From Sphingobium sp. BYY-5 (GTDB lineage: Bacteria; Pseudomonadota; Alphaproteobacteria; Sphingomonadales; Sphingomonadaceae), in assembly GCF_022758885.1 (NCBI RefSeq), contig NZ_JALEBH010000001.1, forward strand, positions 1,798,001 through 1,862,000: 64,000 nucleotides of DNA, in the 5' to 3' direction. Of this stretch, positions 1 to 8,385 are shown in pieces; positions within the stretch are counted from its first letter, which is position 1; the number at the start of each line of letters is the position of its first letter. The position numbers and the translations under genes were made by a program. The notes beneath the pieces were generated by a model. That model did not search any database. It had not been told where the DNA came from and saw only the letters and a program-made list of their open reading frames with translations.

Positions 1-77
1 GATGCAGGTCGAGTAACATGTCCCCGGCCCATGGTTTCGCGCCGGACCCGAATCCCTTTCCCCGGAGTTATTGCGGT

Positions 78-974
78 ATGGAAACGAAACGCCTTCCCAG
101 ACAAGCCATCCTCGTCGTCAACGCCCATAGCCGGCGCGGACAGGACATGTTCACCCAGGCGAAGGAGAAATTGACGGCAGCGGGCGTCGATCTGATCGCG
201 GCCCATGCCGTGGACGATCCGGACCAGATGGCCGCGACCGTCCGGGACGCCGTGGAAAGCGGCGCTCCAATGGTGATCGTGGGCGGAGGCGATGGCTCCA
301 TGTCGGGCACGGTGGACGAACTGGTAGGAAAGGATTGCGTCTTTGGCGTGCTGCCGCTCGGCACCGCCAACAGCTTCGCCCGGACATTGGGCCTTCCGCT
401 GGACCTGGACGGCGCAGTGCAGGCGATCGCGACCGGCCGGCGTCGGCGCGTCGACCTTGGCATGATCGATCGGGACTATTTCGTCAATTCAGCCTCCCTG
501 GGCCTTTCGCCCATGATCGGGCAGACGGTGCCGCATAAGCTCAAGCGCTATCTGGGGCGGATCGGCTATCTGCTCTGGGCGGTCAAATGCTCGGTCGGTT
601 TCCGCGCCTTCCGCCTGACGATCGACGATGGCGTGAAGGAACGGCGCATATGGTCGACCGAGGTGCGCATCCTCAACGGTTCCTATCATGGCGGGGTGCA
701 ATTGTCCGACCATGCCGATGTCGATACCGGCGAGATTGTGATCCAGGCGGTGGTCGGCCGCAGCCACGCCCGGCTCGCCTGGGACTGGTATGCCAAATTC
801 TTCAAGCTGCGCGACCGGAACGCCCATACGGAAGAATTTCACGGGAAGTCGTTCCACCTCGACACCAAGCCGCGCCAGCGCATCTCCATTGATGGCGAGG
901 TGCTGGCGAAGACCCCCGTGACGGTGAAGATCGCGGCAGGCGCGGTCGAGGTGGCGGCGCCGGTGGAGGGTTAA
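78..974 (+). CDS. Diacylglycerol kinase-family lipid kinase
   Basis: Predicted ATP-dependent lipid kinase of the DAGK/YegS/sphingosine-kinase family, acting at the inner face of the membrane. The N-terminal catalytic half shows the nucleotide-binding loop GGGDGSMS at about residues 69-76 and the following LPLGTANSFAR block at 92-102. The C-terminal half is the usual beta-sandwich ending in an ISIDGE segment. Length (298 aa) is normal for the family. I chose the ATG at 78; an in-frame ATG at 18 would add 20 residues without family character. Substrate (diacylglycerol, a sphingoid base or another lipid) cannot be read from sequence. A second, divergent member of the same family lies at 6656-7624. 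Confidence 0.85.
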   Translation: METKRLPRQAILVVNAHSRRGQDMFTQAKEKLTAAGVDLIAAHAVDDPDQMAATVRDAVESGAPMVIVGGGDGSMSGTVDELVGKDCVFGVLPLGTANSFARTLGLPLDLDGAVQAIATGRRRRVDLGMIDRDYFVNSASLGLSPMIGQTVPHKLKRYLGRIGYLLWAVKCSVGFRAFRLTIDDGVKERRIWSTEVRILNGSYHGGVQLSDHADVDTGEIVIQAVVGRSHARLAWDWYAKFFKLRDRNAHTEEFHGKSFHLDTKPRQRISIDGEVLAKTPVTVKIAAGAVEVAAPVEG

Positions 975-1004
975 TACCAGAATAACTTATCAAAATCGGC
1001 TGGT

Positions 1005-1072
1005 TGTTCCCCGGCGAAGGCCGGGGTCCAGTCCAGGTCGTGGAACTGGACCCCGGCCTTCGCCGGGGAACA
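1005..1072. repeat. Palindromic intergenic repeat, CCCCGGCGAAGGCCGGGG type
   Basis: An almost perfect inverted repeat: left arm from 1005 starts TGTTCCCCGGCGAAGGCC and is mirrored by the right arm ending at 1072, giving about 28 paired bases around a short loop. A shortened relative is at 50215-50238 and a related one begins at 40571. It sits after the lipid kinase and before the 3' end of the minus-strand acyltransferase, so it could act as a bidirectional transcript-end structure as well as being a dispersed repeat. Confidence 0.8.
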
Positions 1073-1141
1073 GGTTGCTAGGGTTTCCCTCAATGCATCC
1101 TGGTGTGACACCGAGAACCTCCGTTGGAACGAAAACCGCCC

Positions 1142-2401
1142 CTACAGCCCCTTCTCGTATATCTGGTAGATCTTGTTCACCTTGCTATCGATGGCGTCGG
1201 CGATCGCGTTCATGCCCTGATTATCGTCCAACACCCAACCGATCTCGCCGCGCGTCGATCCATAATGGGCGGTGGCGTTGCGGCGGATATATTCGATCAT
1301 CATGAAGGCGAGCTGGCTGGCCATGCGGGAGGATTGCAGCCGCTGCACCACGCCCATCAGCGGGACGCGCATCGTCCTGCATTTGGGTTTCCGCAGCCAT
1401 TTGAGTAGCTTGATCCAGCCGAAGGGCAATAGCGAGCCGTTGAGCGGCGCCACCACTTCATTCAGGTCGGGCAAGGTCATCATGAAGGCGACCGGCTCGC
1501 CATCCAGTTCGGCGACCATGATGAGATCCTCGAACACGATGGGTTTCAGCTTCTTGCCGGTATGCGCGACTTCCGCATCTGTAATCGGCACGAAGCCCCA
1601 ATTATTGCCCCAGGCGTCGTTCAATATACCCAGGATGATCGCGGCTTCCTGATCGAACCTGGACTTGTCGACCTTGCGAATGCGGATGCGGTCATTCTTC
1701 TCGCCCGACTGGACGATGCGCTGGATCAGCGGCGGGAAATTCTTCGTGATGTCCAGTTCGTAGGTCTTGAGCTGCTTGACCGGCGCATAGCCCGCGCCCT
1801 CGATCATCGCCTGATAGGCGGGGCTGTTATGCCCCATCATCACCGTGGGCGGATGGTCATACCCGGCGATCAGCAGGCCCGGCTCCTCCCAGATGGAGAG
1901 CGAGATCGGTCCCAGCACGCGGGTCATGCCCTTGCCGCGCAGCCATTGTTCCGCCGTTGCGATCAGCGCCTTGCCGACTTCGGCATCCTCCGCCTCGAAC
2001 AGGCCGAAATTGCCCGTGCCCGGCCCCATGCCCTGCTCGACCGGCTGGGCGAGCGCGAGATGGTCGATATGGGCGGAAATGCGGCCGACCACCGTGCCGC
2101 CACGCCGCGCCAGGAAATATTGCGCCTCGGCATGGCCGAAAAAGGGGTTCTTGCCCGGCGTCAGCAGTTCCTTCACCTCCGCCTTGAGCGGTGGAACCCA
2201 ATGGGGATCATTGGCGTAGAGCCGCCAGGGCAGATCGATGAAAGCCTTGAGATCAGCCTTGCCGGAAACGGGAGTAATAACCAGATCGGATTGCGCCACG
2301 GGTGCCGCCTTGAGGAAAATTGGGGTGCGGAGCAGTTCGACGCTTGTTTGCGGAATGTCAATCAGGCGCAGGACCAATCCGCCATTGGGGCCGGGGCGCA
2401 A
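1142..2401 (-). CDS. GNAT-like acyltransferase, candidate bacterial ceramide synthase
   Basis: 419-aa soluble protein of the GNAT-fold family that includes E. coli YghO. Recognisable blocks are the DPHWVPPL segment, KNPFFGHAEAQ, VGRISAHIDH, GNFGLFEAED, VLGPISLSIWEEPGLL and MGHNSPAYQ. These are typical of a group often labelled N-acetyltransferase or, wrongly, dATP pyrophosphohydrolase. From memory, the Caulobacter ceramide synthase bCerS belongs to this kind of GNAT protein, and sphingomonads make sphingolipids, so an acyl transfer step in ceramide synthesis is a reasonable inference but not shown here. The longest reading frame begins at a TTG; the conserved part begins near residue 40, so the true start may be later. 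It is divergent from the desaturase-like gene at 2463. Confidence 0.7.
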   Translation of the reverse strand: MRPGPNGGLVLRLIDIPQTSVELLRTPIFLKAAPVAQSDLVITPVSGKADLKAFIDLPWRLYANDPHWVPPLKAEVKELLTPGKNPFFGHAEAQYFLARRGGTVVGRISAHIDHLALAQPVEQGMGPGTGNFGLFEAEDAEVGKALIATAEQWLRGKGMTRVLGPISLSIWEEPGLLIAGYDHPPTVMMGHNSPAYQAMIEGAGYAPVKQLKTYELDITKNFPPLIQRIVQSGEKNDRIRIRKVDKSRFDQEAAIILGILNDAWGNNWGFVPITDAEVAHTGKKLKPIVFEDLIMVAELDGEPVAFMMTLPDLNEVVAPLNGSLLPFGWIKLLKWLRKPKCRTMRVPLMGVVQRLQSSRMASQLAFMMIEYIRRNATAHYGSTRGEIGWVLDDNQGMNAIADAIDSKVNKIYQIYEKGL

Positions 2402-2462
2402 CAGGGTGAAATGTCATGGTGCTGCCATGATATCAGCGCATTTGGAGGCTAGGACCGCCCGC

Positions 2463-3530
2463 ATGACAGTGCATGATCCCATTCTTGCCGCCGCGCAGCG
2501 GGCGCGCGCGGCGATCCCCGACGACACCGCAATGCTGCGTGCGGCAGCGGAATTGGCGCGCGACTATGCGGTGGCCAATCCGCGCATCTACTGGCCCGAC
2601 CTGCTGGCCTCCGCCCTCATCGGCTGGGCCGCGCTGGCCGGCGCGATCCTGGTGCCAAATGTGGCGGTCGCGGTCGCCTGCGGCATCGTCGCGATGCTGG
2701 CGCTCTACCGCGCGGCGAGCTTCATCCATGAGCTGACCCATATCCGTAAGGGCGCGCTGCCCGGCTTCCGCCTGGGCTGGAACCTGATCGTCGGCGTGCC
2801 GTTGATGATCCCGTCCTTCATGTATGAGGGCGTCCATACGCAGCATCATGCCCGCACCCGGTACGGCACGGCGGACGATCCGGAATATCTGCCACTGGCG
2901 CTGATGAAGCCCTGGTCGCTGCCGCTGTTCATCGTCGTTGCCTCGCTCGCGCCGATCGGCCTGGTCCTGCGCTTCGGCCTGCTGACGCCGCTGTCGCTGC
3001 TGATCCCGGCGCTCCGCCGCAAGGTGGTGGCGGAACTCTCGGCCCTGTCGATCAACCCGGCCTATCGCCGCCGCGCGCCCGAGGGCGAATTTGCGCGCCA
3101 ATGGGCCTGGCAGGAAGCGGGTGCTAGCCTGTTTGCGCTGGCGCTGGTGGCGAGCGTCTTCGCTTTCGGCTGGAAGCCTTTGCTGGTCTATATGGCCGTC
3201 CATTCGGCGATGACCGTCATCAACCAGTTGCGCACCCTGGTCGCGCATCTGTGGGAGAATGAGGGCGATCCGATGACGGTCACGGCGCAATATCTGGACT
3301 CGGTCAACGTGCCCCCGCCGGGCACCCTGCCCGCGCTCTGGGCGCCTGTGGGCCTGCGCTACCATGCGCTGCACCATCTGCTGCCGAGCGTTCCCTATCA
3401 TGCGCTGGGCAAGGCCCATGCGCGGCTGATGGCGACGCTCGATCAGGATTCGCCCTATCGCAAGGGCAACTATAAGGGGATGCTGCCGCTGGTCGGCAAG
3501 ATCGCCCGCAGCACCATGGCCGCGCGCTGA
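2463..3530 (+). CDS. Membrane fatty acid desaturase/hydroxylase family protein
   Basis: Integral membrane di-iron protein of 355 aa. It has the three histidine clusters expected to bind the iron pair: HELTH at 89-93, HTQHH at 125-129 and HALHH at 301-305, separated by hydrophobic segments at roughly 45-85, 105-120, 150-185 and 222-245. Family members desaturate or hydroxylate acyl chains or lipid bases. The ATG at 2463 follows a 60-bp gap to the divergent GNAT gene; the much longer upstream open frame lies antisense to that gene and was discarded. The pairing with a possible ceramide synthase hints at sphingolipid or acyl-chain modification, which is inference only. The substrate is unknown. 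Confidence 0.8.
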   Translation: MTVHDPILAAAQRARAAIPDDTAMLRAAAELARDYAVANPRIYWPDLLASALIGWAALAGAILVPNVAVAVACGIVAMLALYRAASFIHELTHIRKGALPGFRLGWNLIVGVPLMIPSFMYEGVHTQHHARTRYGTADDPEYLPLALMKPWSLPLFIVVASLAPIGLVLRFGLLTPLSLLIPALRRKVVAELSALSINPAYRRRAPEGEFARQWAWQEAGASLFALALVASVFAFGWKPLLVYMAVHSAMTVINQLRTLVAHLWENEGDPMTVTAQYLDSVNVPPPGTLPALWAPVGLRYHALHHLLPSVPYHALGKAHARLMATLDQDSPYRKGNYKGMLPLVGKIARSTMAAR

Positions 3531-3583
3531 CAGGCAGGATCGGGCGGCCACGCAGCGCCGTTCGATTATTTTTCAGTTGCAGC

Positions 3584-3612
3584 TTGAAACCGGGAAAGCC
3601 GCGCCCATATCG
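3584..3612 (+). promoter_or_regulatory. Sigma70-like promoter before a candidate small RNA
   Basis: TTGAAA at 3584-3589 and ATATCG at 3607-3612 are separated by 17 bases. The predicted transcript would begin near 3618, just at the first hairpin of the small RNA candidate. The -10 element is imperfect, so this is a moderate call. Confidence 0.35.
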
Positions 3613-3616
3613 AAGC

Positions 3617-3702
3617 TGTTCCGGTCTCTTTCCCTCCCCCTATGAGGATCGGAACACCCCTCAGGAAGCCCTGGCGACACCCCTTGGTCGCCGGGGCTTT
3701 TT
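3617..3702 (+). ncRNA. Candidate small regulatory RNA with intrinsic terminator
   Basis: Between the convergent desaturase and lptG genes there is a structure typical of a bacterial sRNA. A first hairpin pairs TGTTCCGGTC (3617-3626) with GATCGGAACA (3647-3656) and exposes a pyrimidine-rich loop containing CTCCCCCT, which could pair with Shine-Dalgarno sequences as in known alphaproteobacterial sRNAs. A second, terminator hairpin follows at 3667-3698 with a T run. A plausible promoter lies upstream. I do not recognise the family. Alternatively, this is just the 3' untranslated region of the desaturase transcript. Confidence 0.45.
3667..3702 (+). terminator. Rho-independent terminator
   Basis: AGCCCTGGCGAC (3667-3678) pairs with GTCGCCGGGGCT (3687-3698), 12 pairs with one G-T, then a run of five T. 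Orientation fits transcripts on the plus strand, from the desaturase gene or the small RNA candidate. Confidence 0.8.
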
Positions 3703-3708
3703 GCTGCC

Positions 3709-4809
3709 TCACTCTTCCGTGCGGAACAGCACGGTTTCGCCGACGAGGAGGAACAGGAAGAAGGGCGCCCAGGCGGCCAGGATCGGCGGATAGGCGCCCA
3801 GGCTGCCCATGGCGAGCGAGAAATTGTCGGCCACGAAATAGGCGAAACCCAGCGCCATGCCCATGACCGCGCGCACGAACAACTGGCCCGACCGCGCCAG
3901 ACCGAAGGCCGCAACCGACCCCAGGATCGGCATCAGCAATGCGGACAGGGGACCGGACAGCTTGTGCCAGAGGCTCCCTTCCAGCTCCGACGTCGGCCGG
4001 CCGGCGTCATGCAGGTCGGTGATCGCAGCGTCCAGTTCGCGGAAGGTCATCCCGTCGGGATCGACCTTGGCCAAAGTGAACTGATCCGGACGGATGTCGT
4101 GGCCGAAGCGAACCGTGCCGATATCGCGCATCGTGCCGCGCGCCACGTCAAACTGGCGCGCATTTTCCAGCACCCAGCTTTTGGACGCGACGTCATAATG
4201 ACCCTTGGGCGCCTGGATGATGGTGATGAGGGCGTTATTGACGCGGTTGTAGATCTGGACCTTGCGCAACTGCACCGCCGTGCCGCGACCGGCGACAATC
4301 CCTGCGTTGATAAGATTATTGCCGTCGCGGACCCAGGTATTGGCCATGACCCCCCTGTCCGCCGGGACTGGCCCGTAATCCACTGCCTCCCACGCGCTGA
4401 GCGTGCCCGTCGAGCGGGCCACGATCCGATCGTTGAAGACGAAGCTGATGGCCGAGACACCCAGCGCCGCCACAACCAGCGGCGCCAATATCTGGTGCGC
4501 CGACAGCCCCGCCGCCTTCATCGAGATGATCTCGCTATTCTGGTTGAGCGTCGCCAGCATGATGAGCGTGCCCAGCAGCACGGAAAAGGGCAGGAATGTG
4601 GCCGCGATCTGCGGCGCGCGCAGGCCGGCATAATACCATAGCTGCGCGTCGCCATTGCCGGGATAGGCCAATATGTCGCCCGATTCTCCCAACATGTCGA
4701 GCGTGAGGAGTATAGCGACCAGCATCGCCAGCACGGCGAAGGTTCGGGTCAGGAACAGGCGCACCATGTAGAGGCTGATCTGGCGCGACGGGAAGAAATT
4801 GAGCTGCAT
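3709..4809 (-). CDS. lptG: LPS export permease LptG
   Basis: Inner-membrane subunit of the LptB2FG ABC transporter that extracts lipopolysaccharide from the inner membrane toward the LptC-A-D bridge. The 366-aa protein has the YjgP/YjgQ family pattern: about three N-terminal membrane helices (roughly residues 15-115), a large periplasmic beta domain (about 120-270) and three C-terminal helices (about 275-360). Near residue 90 is the NSEIISMKAAGLS coupling-helix motif typical of LptF/LptG. It lies 3 bp downstream of lptF, so the two are co-transcribed. Second position in the pair and the short N terminus make it LptG rather than LptF. Confidence 0.92.
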   Translation of the reverse strand: MQLNFFPSRQISLYMVRLFLTRTFAVLAMLVAILLTLDMLGESGDILAYPGNGDAQLWYYAGLRAPQIAATFLPFSVLLGTLIMLATLNQNSEIISMKAAGLSAHQILAPLVVAALGVSAISFVFNDRIVARSTGTLSAWEAVDYGPVPADRGVMANTWVRDGNNLINAGIVAGRGTAVQLRKVQIYNRVNNALITIIQAPKGHYDVASKSWVLENARQFDVARGTMRDIGTVRFGHDIRPDQFTLAKVDPDGMTFRELDAAITDLHDAGRPTSELEGSLWHKLSGPLSALLMPILGSVAAFGLARSGQLFVRAVMGMALGFAYFVADNFSLAMGSLGAYPPILAAWAPFFLFLLVGETVLFRTEE

Positions 4810-4812
4810 GGG

Positions 4813-6021
4813 TCAGGCGGCTCCTTCCGCCGGGGGGCGTCGTCGCCCGAAGCGCAGCAGGCGGACGACCTGCTTGCCCAGGGTGGAGAAGGCATATTCG
4901 AGCGCCGCGATCGGCTGGCCGCCGGGCCGGTGCGCGATCACATGATACATCCACAGGACCAGCCCCGACGCCAGCAGGAACGGCCCCCACAGGGCGATGA
5001 TCGGGTCCACCTTGCCCAGCGACCCGACGCTTTCGCCATATTGGTTGATCTTGTGATAGGTGACGATGAACACGATCGACAGGAAGACGCCCAGCGCCGA
5101 CGTCGATCGTTTGGGCGGGATCGCGAAGGCGAGCGCGGCGAGCGGCAGCAGCATCATGAACACCACCTCGACCATACGGAAATGGAAGTTGGCCCGCACT
5201 TCGTTGCGCAGATCATGGGGCGTCGTCTTGTTATGTCCGATCAGCACCAGTTCGGGAATCGTCTTTTCCCGGTCGACGTCGCGGCCGCGAAAAGCCTCTA
5301 TCTGGGGCAGGTCGATCGGCAGGTCATGGCTGGAGAAGGACAATATCCGCGGGGTCTGATATTTGGGCGCTTCGTTGACGAGCACGCCATCATGCAGGCG
5401 GAAGATGATCGTGTCCGGATCGTCGGTGGCAAGGAAAGTCCCGTGCGCCGCCGTCACCGCGACCGACTGGCCGTCGCGATTGATCGCGCGCACGAAAATG
5501 CCCTGGAGATTGCGCCCCTCATCCTGGCTGCGCTCGATCCGCAGCGTCATGCGTTTGCCCAGGGTGGTGAACTCGCCCACCTTGATCGAGGCGCCGAGCG
5601 CGCCTGAACGTAGTTCGAAGCGCAGCGCTTCATAGGCGTGGCGCGACAGCGGCTGGACGAAACCGACAATGCCGAAATTGATGAGCGCCAGCGCGATCGC
5701 ATACATATAGGGCACGCGCAGCAACCGGCCGTAGGACAGGCCCACCGCCCGCATCACGTCCAGTTCGGACGAGGTCGCCAGCTTGCGAAAGGCGAGCAGG
5801 ATGCCCAGCATCAGGCCGATCGGGATCGCCAGCGACATATATTCGGGCAGCATATTGGCGAGCATTCGCCATACCACGCTGACCGGCCCGCCCTGCGCCG
5901 CGACGAAGTCGAAGAGGCTCAGCATCTTGTCGAGCAGGAACAGCATCGCGGCGATCACCAATGTGCCCAGCAGGGGCATCGCGATCAGACGGGCGAGATA
6001 ACGGTCGGTGGCGGTCAGCAT
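4813..6021 (-). CDS. lptF: LPS export permease LptF
   Basis: First gene of the lptF-lptG pair, encoding the partner permease of the LptB2FG lipopolysaccharide exporter. The 402-aa protein starts MLTATDRYLARL, has N-terminal membrane helices, the SSELDVMRAVGLSYGRLL coupling segment, a periplasmic domain with YQTPRILSFSSHDLPIDL and a C-terminal set of helices. A cytosolic tail of about 35 residues rich in Arg follows the last helix. The gene is divergent from the DUF2141 gene; the 130-bp gap between them is the only place for the lptFG promoter, but no strong consensus elements were picked out. Confidence 0.92.
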   Translation of the reverse strand: MLTATDRYLARLIAMPLLGTLVIAAMLFLLDKMLSLFDFVAAQGGPVSVVWRMLANMLPEYMSLAIPIGLMLGILLAFRKLATSSELDVMRAVGLSYGRLLRVPYMYAIALALINFGIVGFVQPLSRHAYEALRFELRSGALGASIKVGEFTTLGKRMTLRIERSQDEGRNLQGIFVRAINRDGQSVAVTAAHGTFLATDDPDTIIFRLHDGVLVNEAPKYQTPRILSFSSHDLPIDLPQIEAFRGRDVDREKTIPELVLIGHNKTTPHDLRNEVRANFHFRMVEVVFMMLLPLAALAFAIPPKRSTSALGVFLSIVFIVTYHKINQYGESVGSLGKVDPIIALWGPFLLASGLVLWMYHVIAHRPGGQPIAALEYAFSTLGKQVVRLLRFGRRRPPAEGAA

Positions 6022-6151
6022 TCTCTAAGTCGTCGTCCCATCACCATGTTTTGGCCGCAAACCCATCTCATATGCGAGTCAGGTAGAATTGCGGGGCGAA
6101 CAGGGGCTCGCCATCCGGTCCATCCGGGTGGCTATAGCCGCCAGGAGTCTG

Positions 6152-6646
6152 ATGGTCATGGTAAAAGTTGCACTGGGTCTGATGTCGGCAGCAGCGATGA
6201 TCGCTGCGGTTCCGGCTATGGCCCATGGGCAGGAGATCGCCAACGAACTGGAACGTTGCGGAACCGATGCCAAGGGACCGGCAATTCTGGTCGATGTGCG
6301 CGGCTTTGCCGCCGCCACGGGCACGGTCCGCCTTCAGTCCTACCCCGCCACCAAAGCCGCCTGGCTGACCAAGGGCGAATGGCTCAATCGAATCGATATC
6401 GCCGCGAAACCGACCAATGGCGCGATGCGATTCTGTATGCCCGTGCCGCGTCCGGGCCGATATGGCATCGCCGTGCGCCACGACCGCGACGGCAATGGCA
6501 AGACCGACCTTTCGCGCGATGGCGGCGGCTTTTCCAACAATCCGTCGATCAGCATCTTCAACCTGGGCAAGCCCGGTGTGGAAAAGGCCGCCTTCTATGC
6601 CGGTCCCGGCGTGACGAAAATCACGATCAACCTCCAATATATGTGA
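6152..6646 (+). CDS. Secreted DUF2141 family protein
   Basis: 164-aa exported protein: an N-terminal signal peptide (MVMVKVALG then a hydrophobic core, likely cut after AHGQ or AMA) followed by a DUF2141 domain. That domain contains the pattern YGIAVRHDRDGNGKTDL, an Asp-rich loop resembling a calcium-binding site, and GFSNNPSISIFNLGKPGVEKAAF, the standard C-terminal block. Role unknown; it probably folds as a beta sandwich in the periplasm. Start taken at the ATG at 6152 because the upstream extension would precede the signal peptide. It is 9 bp from the lipid kinase gene that follows, suggesting co-transcription. Confidence 0.8.
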   Translation: MVMVKVALGLMSAAAMIAAVPAMAHGQEIANELERCGTDAKGPAILVDVRGFAAATGTVRLQSYPATKAAWLTKGEWLNRIDIAAKPTNGAMRFCMPVPRPGRYGIAVRHDRDGNGKTDLSRDGGGFSNNPSISIFNLGKPGVEKAAFYAGPGVTKITINLQYM

Positions 6647-6655
6647 TCCAAAAAC

Positions 6656-7624
6656 ATGGTCTGCGTCGCGCTCCTGTCCAACCCAAAATCCACGGGCAAC
6701 CGTCAGACGCTCCCGCGTGTGCGCAGCTATTGCGCCAGCAACCCGGACATCTTCCATTATGAAGTGGAGCATGTCGATCAGATCGGCCGGGCGTTCCAGA
6801 CCATCGCCCGCGTCGATCCCAGCGTCATCGTCATCAACGGCGGCGACGGCACGGTGCAGGCGTCGCTGACCGAACTCTATCAGGGCGAGCATTTCAAGGG
6901 CCGCGTCCCGCCGATCGCAGTGCTGCCCAACGGCAAGACCAACCTGATCGCGCTCGACCTGGGCATTCATGGCGACCCGATCAAGGCGCTGGAGCGGATC
7001 GTCCAGATCGCCAAATCGGGCGTTGACGACCATGTCGTCGCGCGCGAACTGATCGCCCTGTCGGACGGCCAGGCCGGAACCCGGCCGGTACTGGGCATGT
7101 TCCTGGGCGGCGCCGGCCTTGCGGATTACATGCTCTATTGCCGCAACCAGATCTATCCGCTGGGCCTGTCCAATGGCCTCAGCCACTTCATCACCGCGCT
7201 GGCGGTGATCGTGTCGCTCCTGTTCGGCATTCGCGCCCGTTTCCTGCCGCCTTCGAGCCACCCGGTAAGCATTTCGCTGATTCGCGACGGTCAGTTGGCG
7301 GGGCGTTTTTCCGTGCTGATCGTCACCACGCTGGAACGATTGCTGCTGGGCGTGCAACCGGGCGACAGCCGCCGGGGGAACATGAAGCTGATGGCCGTCG
7401 ACCAAAGCCTGCCCGCCCTGCTTCGCTTGGTCTGGGCCAGCATATTCAAGCGCGTGGGCAAGGCGCATATGGAGGGCATCCACCTGGAACAGGGCGACAC
7501 CATCCGCATCGAGGGCGACCATAGCAGCGTCATCCTGGACGGCGAACTGTTCCAGGCGTCGAAAGGCAGACCGATCGTCCTGCGCTCGACCCAGCCGGTG
7601 CCCTTCCTGCGCCTGGCGGCGTAA
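6656..7624 (+). CDS. Diacylglycerol kinase catalytic-domain protein
   Basis: Second lipid-kinase-like protein of the window, 322 aa. It shows GGDGT at 62-66 and LPNGKTNLIALD at 90-101, equivalent to the ATP-binding loop and the substrate-pocket block of the DAGK family; the usual GTAN is replaced by GKTN. The C terminus contains HMEGIHLEQGDTIRIEG and a VILDGELF segment matching the family's beta-sandwich. A hydrophobic stretch near residues 175-195 could contact the membrane. It differs clearly from the member at 78-974, so the two are not a recent duplication. It probably shares a transcript with the DUF2141 gene. Lipid substrate unknown. Confidence 0.75.
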   Translation: MVCVALLSNPKSTGNRQTLPRVRSYCASNPDIFHYEVEHVDQIGRAFQTIARVDPSVIVINGGDGTVQASLTELYQGEHFKGRVPPIAVLPNGKTNLIALDLGIHGDPIKALERIVQIAKSGVDDHVVARELIALSDGQAGTRPVLGMFLGGAGLADYMLYCRNQIYPLGLSNGLSHFITALAVIVSLLFGIRARFLPPSSHPVSISLIRDGQLAGRFSVLIVTTLERLLLGVQPGDSRRGNMKLMAVDQSLPALLRLVWASIFKRVGKAHMEGIHLEQGDTIRIEGDHSSVILDGELFQASKGRPIVLRSTQPVPFLRLAA

Positions 7625-7679
7625 GACCAAGGCAAGGCGGGATTCTCCAGATCGGCGCACTGGCTGATTGGGGTGGAAC

Positions 7680-7825
7680 CTAGACCAAATCGACATTCAC
7701 GGTTTTAGGTGCTTCCTACGCCGTCATGCCGGACCCTTCGGCAGGCTCAGGACAGGCTTGATCCGGCATGACGTTGAAAATGAGGCCAAGGCTTCTGCTT
7801 TATCCTGAATGTCGATTTCCCCTAG
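7680..7825. mobile_element. MITE-like element with terminal inverted repeats
   Basis: A 146-bp non-coding element. The ends AAATCGACATTCA (from 7687) and TGAATGTCGATTT (to 7818) are perfect inverted repeats, and both sides are flanked by CTAG (7680-7683 and 7822-7825), which could be a 4-bp target duplication of the kind IS5-group elements make. The interior holds a CATGCCGGA/TCCGGCATG palindrome. A diverged second copy lies at 14848-15005. No transposase is present, so mobility would depend on an element elsewhere. Confidence 0.5.
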
Positions 7826-7842
7826 CCCCCTCCCATTTCCGT

Positions 7843-8364
7843 TCAAGCCGAAAAAGCCGGGGCGGCCAGCGCACGGGCGTGGTCGCGGATGCCGGACGGC
7901 CAGTTTTCCGACAGCGAAACGTACAGCTCTTCGTCCCTTGCATAGAGCGCGCGGATCGCGGCTTCGTAGCCGGGGCGGTCGCCCGCCATGACGGTGAGGA
8001 AATGATAGGCCGCGTCCATCGCCGCGCGCGGGCTGGGTGCGTCGACGCTGGCCTTGCGCGCTGCCTCCACCAGCCGCCGCAGTGTGGCGGACGCGCCGCC
8101 CGACTGGGCCGACAGCCAGTCCCAATGCCGCGGCAGCAACGTTACCTCGCGCGGCTGAACGCCCAGCTTTGGGCGTCCTCGCCCCTTTGGCGCTTTCTCT
8201 GTGGCGCCGCGCAGGTCGATGTCGACCTGACGCCCGGTGGCGTCGTCGAACAGCAGGATATTCTGCGCCTCGTCGCCCATCACGCGCAGCGCCTCCAGCA
8301 TTTCCTCTTCGTCGCCGGTGGCGATCCACAGGTCGCCCGCAAAGGCCGTCAATGTCCGTTCCAT
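7843..8364 (-). CDS. DUF2239 family protein
   Basis: 173-aa cytosolic protein matching the DUF2239 family. It has an N-terminal block (TFVG-like AFAGDLWIATGD, then NILLFDDATGRQVDIDLRG), an RGRPKLGVQPREVTLLPRHWDWLSAQSGGASATLRRLVEAA segment that resembles a ribbon-helix-helix or helix-turn-helix region, and a C-terminal helical block with AAYHFLTVMAGDRPGYEAAIRALYA. Function is unknown; the central segment suggests nucleic-acid binding, which is inference. A striking palindrome sits in its promoter region. It ends just after the MITE-like element. Confidence 0.75.
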   Translation of the reverse strand: MERTLTAFAGDLWIATGDEEEMLEALRVMGDEAQNILLFDDATGRQVDIDLRGATEKAPKGRGRPKLGVQPREVTLLPRHWDWLSAQSGGASATLRRLVEAARKASVDAPSPRAAMDAAYHFLTVMAGDRPGYEAAIRALYARDEELYVSLSENWPSGIRDHARALAAPAFSA

Positions 8365-8385
8365 GTCGAATCTCCTTCGACACGG

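Noticed and set aside
6068..7696. A 542-aa minus-strand frame over the DUF2141 and lipid kinase genes
   Set aside because: No family motifs and composition typical of antisense shadow; both plus-strand genes are recognisable.
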